A stretch of 64,000 nt of DNA from Periconia sp. R9002 (lineage: Eukaryota; Ascomycota; Dothideomycetes; Pleosporales; Periconiaceae). The stretch is from NCBI GenBank assembly GCA_023627715.1, contig JAMAHW010000026.1:310001-374000 (forward strand), written 5' to 3'. A program made the position numbers and the translations under genes. Positions 56,323 to 64,000 of the stretch are shown one piece after another. Position 1 is the stretch's first letter. Each line of letters begins with the position of its first letter. The notes under the pieces were generated by a model. It ran no database searches and was not told where the DNA came from. It was given only the letters and a program-made list of their open reading frames with translations.

Positions 56323-59239
56323 TTTTCGTGCATAGGTTTTTGTGAACATCTGGATGAACGATTTTTCCAACTGCTATTAAAGGCAAAGGAAAGGAAGGAA
56401 GTACCCAGGAAAGGGGGTGATGGGTGGGTTTAGAGGACGAGGATTTGCGGAAAGGATTGCATGGTTAGCACTTTGGTGTGTGACTATCCGTGCGACGGAG
56501 AGATAACCCAAGTCATGGAAAAGAGGGGTTTGGTTGGACAGACAGGCAAGGCAGGCTGAGGCAAGACGCGTTTATGTGGACAGATGACTGGATGATATGG
56601 GTGCTGGGTAATGTTGGTGAGGTCGTTCGGTGGGGGCGTTCCGCCGTTTGGGTTGAGTTGAGTTGGGTCGGGATGGGCATGTATAACGGTTTGATAGGGA
56701 GAAATATTGTGAATGATAGGCACCTTTTTTTCTTCTTGGAAGTACGTGGTCATAGGAAATGAGACAGGGAGGTGGAGTGTTGGCTGTTGAATACATACCT
56801 ACCTAGGTAGGAGAGAAATATCCCCCCCTAGGTGAACGCGTACGCGAACGCACAACATTAAAGAAGCAGCACTGCCTCAGCCTCATTTTCGAGAGTAGCG
56901 TAGGTATCTCCTTTATTTCAAGAAAGATGAGCAGGTACCTAGTAAGGAGAGTCGATCATATCGGATGATTACCGGGAATGAGGCAGAAAGAGGGGGGGAC
57001 AGCTGATGTGCAATGCGCACTGCACATGCCCATCGAGTCGGACCCTTGATGGGGATTGTCAATACGACCCCGCACGCACGCGCGCGTGCGTGGAAATGGG
57101 TATGCGCGTGTGGTGTATAACACAGCAAGGTAGTGGACATATATAAAGTACATGTACATGCATGTGAGTGCACAACAGGACATTGGGGTAACCGAACCGA
57201 ACGGAACCATGAAAGGGGTTGGACAATTTGCGGTTCGTTGGTCGAGGGGGTGTCGTTAATTGAAAAAGGACCAATGTAGTTAATGACGCGGGCGCGACGG
57301 CAGGACCGGCGGCGAGCTGCCGCAGCGGGCCGCAAGAGCAAACACGCAAACATTGTAGACTCTAGAGGAGGGTGTTCGCCTTGGTGCCGCACGGCATTGC
57401 TGTCAAAAAACGTAAAAAGCCCACACGGCGCGTACTTAGTTGGCCGGACCAGATTTAGAGAGAAAGCTAAACCGAGGGAAGCGTTGGGCTTCTTGTGCAT
57501 TGGGGGGCTTTTTAAGATTGACCTTCATTTGACGTTTGACGGGCGGAACGGCTCCGAAAGTTTGTTCAAAGCTTTTTTTTGACAGGTACGAGAGAGACGG
57601 AGAATGGCATTGCCGGTGGGAGTTCTCTATGCTTTCATTAGATGATGAGTGTTAAGACTCGAAGCGTCGAGCTGTAGTCGGTTGACGGTGAGGTGCATAG
57701 AAGAAAACAGATGCATGATGAGTCGAGTGATGAAGGGGGTGGTCGAGGGATGATGGGCTGCGACGCGACGCGACACGATGCGAGGCAGGACGCGGGCGGC
57801 CGAGCTTGCAGCCTTGGACATCTCCATGGACCATGGCGCAAGAAGCAAGCAGAGTGTACGAGGCCATTCGCTGGCTGGTGGGCTGTCTGTCTGTTCTGTT
57901 GGTAGGAAGAGGTAGCACGGCGAGCGAGACAAGACGGCCCAAGAGCCAATAGAAGTCGCGTTGAGGCTGCTTTTGTTCACGTCGCAGGTGCAGGTGAGTA
58001 CGGCTTTGCTAAGAACAGAATGAAACCTTCTGCGTGACTCAGCCGGCAGCGCTGATACGGACTGGCCATGTAAGTACCGATCAATCTTTGTTTTGTAGGC
58101 AGATGCTCATGCGCATGCACATGCAGCCGGCCCAAATGGGAGAGCAAGCGGGAGGGAAAAGGAAAGTGAGGGTGAAAGGAAGGGAAAGGGGAGGAGACGA
58201 GAGCAGACTGGAGGGAACATGGGAACGGTACCACGGTAACATTCACTGTTAGCGGTAGGCCTCATGATATTGTACGCATACATAGAGAATCGCCCAAGCA
58301 TGTCCACTCATTGACGATAGTGCCGTCATGGACCATGGTGGTTGGAACATCCAGACATTGAACAGATGTATGTACATACATATGTGTGTAGATGAAGAAG
58401 TTCCCACGTGATTCATAGCTGCTGCAAGTCTAAAAAAAAGTACATATAAGGACATGAAGTGCATGTATGTAGGTGGTCGTTTAAAGGCCCTAGATGCTGG
58501 TAGACATACATGTATGTTCCATTGTAGGGTCAGGTTCCCTCCGAGGTGCCTGACAGCCATAGCTTGTCTATGTACGCTTTGGGTGTCTATTGTCTTGTCT
58601 TGTCACCACCCACTCATCCCTCCCTCTTTAACAAATCTGGTGAGTGCTAGGCTAACCAACTTGATCCATCCACCCATCCCCTCTTCTTCCACCCGCTTGT
58701 GCATTTTGTTTCTTCCGCCTTTTCTTCTTCTCTTCTCTCTTCTCTCTTCTCCCTCCCACTCCCACTCCTCCCACACACACACTCTCGCTTTCCAGCCTTG
58801 CCCGCCCCCCTCGTGCGCACAATCTTCGACGCTCATCAATCAATCTCATTTCCCATCTGACGTCGCCTGCGCAATAGCCCGTCGGATTACGACCCACCCA
58901 GAATAGGTAGCGGCTGCGGCTCATTACCCACGACGACGGTGCCAAAGGAGCAGCTGGGCCCGCCAAAAAATACCCTGTCGACGCTTGCTGCCACTCGACC
59001 TCTCATCTCTCTCATCGCCGCCACTAGCCACACCAACTCTGCCCTCCCCTTTTTCCACCGCCTCCGCCGTCCGCTTCCCCTACCTAATACTCTGCCAGAG
59101 TCAGACCCTTCCATACCCGCCCAGTCCGTCCTCGCCTCCTTGTTCCTTTCTTTTAATAAGCTGTCCTGGCTCCCGGAAGGCGAGGCCCTGCGACCAAATC
59201 TCTCTGGATCCTCCGCCACGCCAGGCCTTGGCACCCCAA

Positions 59240-59248
59240 ATGTACTAA
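59240..59248 (+). promoter_or_regulatory. Minimal upstream ORF (ATG TAC TAA)
   Basis: A two-codon uORF ends 78 bases before the ATG of the RRM-R3H gene, in its probable leader. It could reduce or regulate initiation. Confidence 0.35.
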
Positions 59249-59326
59249 ACGTCCCTGTACCTCACGGCCGTTCTTTTTTTTCCTCCTGAACCACTTCAGC
59301 TCTCCCCTCCGACACCACCATCCATC

Positions 59327-61271
59327 ATGTATTCCGCATACGACGCGCCCTCGTCGCGGTCACCCGGCTCCCACCGCCACCAAGCTCAAACCCTGCATCG
59401 CCAGCCCTCCCGCCAGTTCGATGCCTACGGACAGCTCCCGCAGGGCGCTGGTCTCTACACGGCAGATGACCACCAACGTGGTGCCTACGACCAGCAGCAA
59501 CCCCAGCAGCAGCAGCAACAGCAGCCGCGCAGCTACGACCGCCTAAATCAAACCATCCACTCCGCATACAACTACGATATGGGCTCTCAAGCCTGGAACT
59601 CGAACGCTTTTGCCCAGAACACCCTTGGCTCTCTGGGCGGTGCCGCTTCTCGCATGAAGCCGCAAGGTCGAGGAGGAGGCCGCAGCCAGCTACCAACTGT
59701 GAGTTCACTGGCGACGACAGTCTCTAGCGTAACATTCCCATGCTGACCTTTTTCTTCTTTTCTTGCAGGGCTGGATGGAACCTCCCCAGCAGAATCTTCC
59801 CACGTTCGCATTACCGGGTCTGGGCAATGCCCATCACAACTCGCTGCTCAATAACAACGGCAACAACATGCACCAGAACCAATTTTCACACGAAGTAGAT
59901 GAGGAGCTAATCCCGACCGCCATCGTCATCAAGAATATTCCATTTGCTGTCAAAAAGGAACAACTAGTGCAGCTGATGACTGATCTCCGGCTGCCTCTGC
60001 CTTACGCGTTCAACTACCATTTCGATAATGGCGTCTTCCGCGGTCTTGCCTTTGCCAACTTCACCACAGCAGAGGAGACTGCCCAAGTTATTGAAGCAAT
60101 GAACCATTTCGAGCTGCACGGCAGGAAGTTGAGGGTCGAATACAAGAAGATGCTTCCTCTGGCCGAACGGGAACGGATCGAGCGCGAAAAACGCGAGCGC
60201 CGTGGACAGTTGGAGGAGCAACACCGCCCCATACCGGGCAATCTTCAGACGCAACCTTCATACGGCTCTCTAGCCTCTCATATTCCAGCAACCTCTCCAT
60301 CCCCGGTTTCGGGGTTGCGATCCCAAAAGCCTGGTATGTGGGGTGTGTCTGAAGCCGAACGGTCGCCAACTAACCCGCTTGTAGAGGTTGACCTTAATGA
60401 TCCTCAAGTGCTGCAGTTCTATTCGCAGCTCTTGATTTTCAAGGAGGCTCCTGAGCGCGACAGCATGACTTTCCCTTCTTCACTATCTCCCACCCAGCGA
60501 CGCATTGTGCACACCTTGTCACACCAATTAGGCCTTGCACATGTGTCCAAGGGTGATAGCTCCCAACGCCAGCTGCATGTGTTCAAGTTGCATGAAACAC
60601 AGGGGTTGAGCCCCCCCATGCCGCAGCTGTCGTCGAACCACGCCACCGAACAGCCTCGTCGTGGTCTCAACCGTGCCGCAACCACGGACTTCAGCGACGT
60701 TCGTGCCTCTGAGGGATTCTACAGTGCATTCGGCAGGCAAACTTCGGGATTGCTAGGCTTCCCCGACTCGCCTGGTGGTTTGGCTGCGGCTCCAAACCTG
60801 CGAGCCGCCAAGTCATATGCTGATCTACGATCCTACACACCTTCACCCGCACCCTCGACTGCTAGTCATCCCATTGGCCGCCTCGGTGCTCCCACTATTG
60901 AAGGATTATCCTTTGTCGGGGGCACTTCGACCAATCCCAACGGTACCCCTACCACCAGCTCTATGTCCCAACGGGACGAAGGTCTTCTAGAACGCGAGTT
61001 GGGTCGCATGCAGATTGGATCCGGCTTCGGTCAGGGTGGAAGCCCACGCTCCCTACGACAGATGACTTCATGGGATAACCCTGGACCAGGACCTATCGGA
61101 GGGCACCGGACCTTCGGCGGCAATTACGACGACCGCCCTTCTAGGCAACCGCGTGGACCCCTCCCCGAGCGCGGGAGTGGTTTCAGTCGTCCCAGGCAAA
61201 ACGGTCATCAGGGGCGCGGCAGCGATGAACTGTCCACCAAGTCAAACGTTGAAATTCTTGTTGGACAATGA
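59327..61271 (+). CDS. RRM and R3H domain RNA-binding protein (Pin4/Cip1 type)
   Basis: Exons 59327-59698 and 59769-61271 encode 624 residues; the 70-bp intron has a GTGAGT donor and a TTGCAG acceptor. The N-terminal 170 residues are Gln/Ser/Gly/Asn-rich with a CAG-encoded Gln run near residue 60. The RRM has RNP2 AIVIKNIPF and RNP1 RGLAFANF, near residues 180-260. The R3H-like domain follows (DPQVLQFYSQLLIFKE to RIVHTLSHQLGLAH). The rest is Ser/Pro/Gly-rich and disordered, ending SNVEILVGQ. S. pombe Cip1/Cip2 and yeast Pin4 modulate stress-response mRNA stability and cell-cycle timing. Function here is inferred from domain order. Confidence 0.9.
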
Positions 61272-62520
61272 GCATCTGCACGAGAATTTGGAGGAAAATT
61301 CAAACGACAGGTGACGACGTTAACGGCCTCATACACCTTGGCCTAGCTCAGGATTATCTTGACTCTCACGACGTATACGATGAATGACGCTACGACAGTA
61401 GAGACTACATCCAATGGAGCTCGGGCTCACGATCTCGCATTTCCATTTGGTTATTGAAAAAGCATTTCTTGGATATACTGGATCTCCGTCGTTGTTCTCT
61501 GCTTGTTACATCATCAGGATGGAGATTGTATTAGTTTATTTTTGCGTTGCTGCATGTGGAGGTTCCCTCCTTTTTCCTTGCTACTTTCCTTTCTCGGCTT
61601 GAATTGCTATTATCGTGTGCTTGCTGTTTTGGAACACGCCCCTGATCGCCTGCACGTTTCGGTTTTGCCTGGCCAAGCCTGTCGACATGCTGGCAATGAT
61701 CGTGGCAGGCATCGGAGACGTCTACCAAATATGGCTACTTTTACCTTTGAGAATGGCACCAAGCTTTTGTTTCGTTTCGTTCCCTGCAATGCTGGCCTTG
61801 TTCGCTTCTTTTATTTCCACGCACTCAATCACACCCTTCAACGAGTTGACGAAAGCACACTCAATCACGACCCTGCGACGACGAGATACCTTGTTTCACG
61901 CGGCACTATCTAATAAAGTCGGCATCAAGACAATAATTTACGACGGTCAAATCTATCAAAGTACCCAATGCACGAAGAATGAGCGCACTCAAGTGGGCAA
62001 CCACACGATTCATGATATCGATTTACATGCTCGCGTCACGACTACTGCTACCTTGCTTGCGGCGTTCCGCCTTGCGATCCTCTTGCCATTCGCCTCTCGA
62101 AATGGAGAGCATTGCGTGTGTGTTCCTTATGCTATTTTGTTTACCCAGTTATCTCTAAGCCTTTTGCGGTATGCATATATACACCAACCGCCCCTTTTTT
62201 AATAATCAATTTATCTCCTCCTGTCCTGTTCTCGTTATTACTTCCTTTTTTTCCTTTTGAATTAGTCTGTTTTTCTCTGTCATGTTCGTCTTGTCGGTTG
62301 GTGGTGGTGTGGTGATTTTGTCTAGGATGAGATGGGGCCGGATGGGTGGACGGAAGGAAGGCAGGTGGTACAATGGAATGGTGAGGAGCAAGTACGGTAC
62401 GGTGCGGTACGGGTTCTATGGGAAATGCAGGGAGATGTATTATTTTATCCTCCTTTTTTTCTCTTTCTTAGCTCCTTTGTGGACGGAAATTGATTGGCTC
62501 TTTGGAGAATAATGGTTCCC

Positions 62521-62527
62521 CTCTCTC

Positions 62528-62561
<34 letters not shown>
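62521..62561. repeat. (CT)n(GT)n compound microsatellite
   Basis: A CT-rich run (one CC interruption) passes directly into eight GT units. Confidence 0.85.
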
Positions 62562-63154
62562 CTCAGCCTACGTGTCAAAACTTTCTAAAAGAACTATTAT
62601 ACATAATCGACGTGAGAGTTGCCATGCTGCTTAAATAACTTCTCGAATCTATATACTGATGTATATGTGATTTTGTCTTCTCCCACTACTCAGACGTGTA
62701 CCTGCCATACACTCCCCATCCATCCTACACCTCCTCAACCCACCTGATCGCCGAAAAATAAGAAAATCCGGGATACAATACAATGCTAACCTACGTACCT
62801 ATCCACCCACCCCCCTCTCTCTTTCTCCCCTCCTGCCTTCCCGCCTTTCTTCCTCCCTCCGACATGCCCTCTTCCCACTACCTTCCCTTCCCTATTCAAA
62901 AAATCCACAGAATCTGGACTCGAATTTCCAAACCCAAAACCAAAGCGAAACTTAAGGAAAAACAAAAAAAAATGGGAGTAGAAGGGAAGTGTATGTAGGT
63001 AGGTACCTAGGTATATATTGATGCTGTATGCGTGGGTTGTGGTGTGGATGTGGGTATGTAGAGAACGTCGTACTCAAATTATACAGATACGCGCACAACA
63101 ATATGTAGGTGACAAACCTAAAGAAAAGTTCTTCGAAACGGGAATAAAGGAAAG

Positions 63155-63173
63155 GGGGGGGGGGGGGGGGGGG
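63155..63173. repeat. 19-base poly-G tract
   Basis: An uninterrupted G homopolymer. Its true length is uncertain because such runs are prone to sequencing error. Confidence 0.8.
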
Positions 63174-64000
63174 AGGAGAGGAGAGATGTTTGGGCCTTTG
63201 ATGTTTTTTCTCTCTACATGTAGTGTTTTGATTAACTATCGTCTGTTCTATATTGTGTCTTGCTGTTTTGTTTTTTGTTTTTTGTTTTGGTGAAATTCGT
63301 TGTATGTACGGTCAGGGTTAGGGTTTTGTTTTGTTGTTGTTTTGTTATTCATGGCCGCGTACATATGTACATACGTAAGCTAAGACGTTCCCTGTGGATC
63401 GTTGTGCCCAATGTCGATATCGCGGGTAAAAGATACATTGCTGCGCGATAAGAATAAGAATAAATTTTATGTTCATGTATGCTTTTTATATTCCCTTTTC
63501 AGTTAAATATACTCGTTTTCGCAGGCAGTTACAAGGAGCAAAACAAAAACAAACCCGTAAGAGCGAATGAGCGAAGACGGGGCGCATTTCACAATTCACT
63601 CTGCACACGGTCGGCGAAAACCAAGTTGTAAAAAGAGGGAACCGGTAAACACTTCTTTATATAAGATATAGTGGGAGTTGACAACAAAAGGGATGGATTA
63701 ATCAGAGCAGACATACGACTTTAAAAAAAAGGAAAGGGAAGGAAGGAACTCCAAGAAAAAAGAACCTTGAATCTGCCTAGGTACCCATCCATACCGCCCA
63801 TCCATCCGTACACACACACGCGACACGCGCGCCAGCCTAATTGTTTTTGAAAAAGGAAGAGAAAGGAAAACCCCCTTCAAAAAGGTGTGTGTTTGTGAAA
63901 GATAGGACTGAGGGTCTTGCCCGACTCCTCACATTCACACGTGTTCAGTTGGAGGATTCGCGAGCACGGCTGCCCTCCCCCGTAACTTCCGCTTTTCAAA

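Larger units (their letters stand above)
55414..59326. other. Largest gap, 3.9 kb, no supported gene
   Basis: It contains an imperfect hairpin at 55631-55686 in the LIN1 3' region, G-rich + strand sequence at 56160-56330, TACCTACCTAGGTAGG at 56796-56811, and a pyrimidine-rich 5' leader of the RRM gene from about 58600. ORFs here are low-complexity or lack ATG starts. Confidence 0.5.
61272..64000. other. Terminal gap, 2.7 kb, no supported gene
   Basis: It holds the 3' region of the RRM gene, a (CT)n(GT)n microsatellite at 62521-62561, a 19-G run at 63155-63173 and TACCTAGGTA motifs near 63000 and 63780. ORFs are short or low-complexity. The next gene may start beyond the window. Confidence 0.5.

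Noticed and set aside
58454..59289. ORFs in the pyrimidine-rich region before the RRM gene
   Set aside because: Pro/Ser/Leu-rich products reflect CT-rich DNA; several start with GTG or TTG, and the region fits a leader better.
63315..63323. GGGTTAGGG, like a fungal telomere repeat
   Set aside because: Only one and a half units in a T/G-rich region with no repetition; not a telomere.
1..64000. CRISPR arrays, bacterial operons, prophage and riboswitches
   Set aside because: None seen; introns and gene types are fungal.

Overview
The window looks like nuclear DNA of a filamentous ascomycete, most likely Pezizomycotina and plausibly Dothideomycetes (that placement is an inference). The reasons are short introns of about 48-105 bp with GTANGT-type donors and CTNAC-like branch points, monocistronic genes on both strands with long gaps, a STE3-type pheromone receptor, a CE1-type feruloyl esterase with a secretion signal, and housekeeping proteins of fungal type. 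I see no bacterial, viral or plasmid features. All gene models come from reading frames, splice signals and family knowledge; no search was run.

Layout. 0-13 kb: a promethin/LDAF1-like membrane hairpin protein, a TA-flanked MITE, a secreted feruloyl esterase, an unknown three-exon gene, a TauD-type dioxygenase, a 672-residue AT-hook-like protein and cyclin H (TFIIH kinase cyclin). 14-20 kb: an unknown low-complexity protein, then a head-to-head pair of proteasome ATPase RPT2 and ubiquitin-conjugating enzyme UBC1. 21-27 kb: two single-exon coiled-coil genes of unknown function. 27-36 kb: an FHA-domain kinase of the Mek1/Chk2 type, the 25-residue ribosomal protein RPL41, a STE3-type receptor and an unknown membrane protein. 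36-42 kb: an HSL-type esterase and a P5B ATPase (YPK9/ATP13A2 type). 43-47 kb: a SIS1-type DnaJ protein and CBF5. 48-61 kb: a small Cys-rich ORF, a SANT-like basic protein, UFD1 head-to-head with LIN1/CD2BP2, and an RRM-R3H protein (Pin4/Cip1 type). The gaps at 48.2-50.7, 55.4-59.3 and 61.3-64 kb hold no supported genes.

How the genes relate. There is no biosynthetic cluster. RPT2, UBC1 and UFD1 all serve the ubiquitin-proteasome system, and RPT2 and UFD1 both have a start codon that is a coding exon by itself. The receptor and the FHA kinase fit sexual development.

Most notable: the STE3-type promoter carries three exact CTCAATAG octamers (CTATTGAG on the gene's strand) plus several near copies within 400 bp, matching the motif I recall for a MAT1-1-1 alpha-domain factor. 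Also notable are a four-unit heat-shock element before the DnaJ gene, a 35-bp-arm hairpin at 47.4 kb, and RPL41, whose last residue is encoded after an intron.
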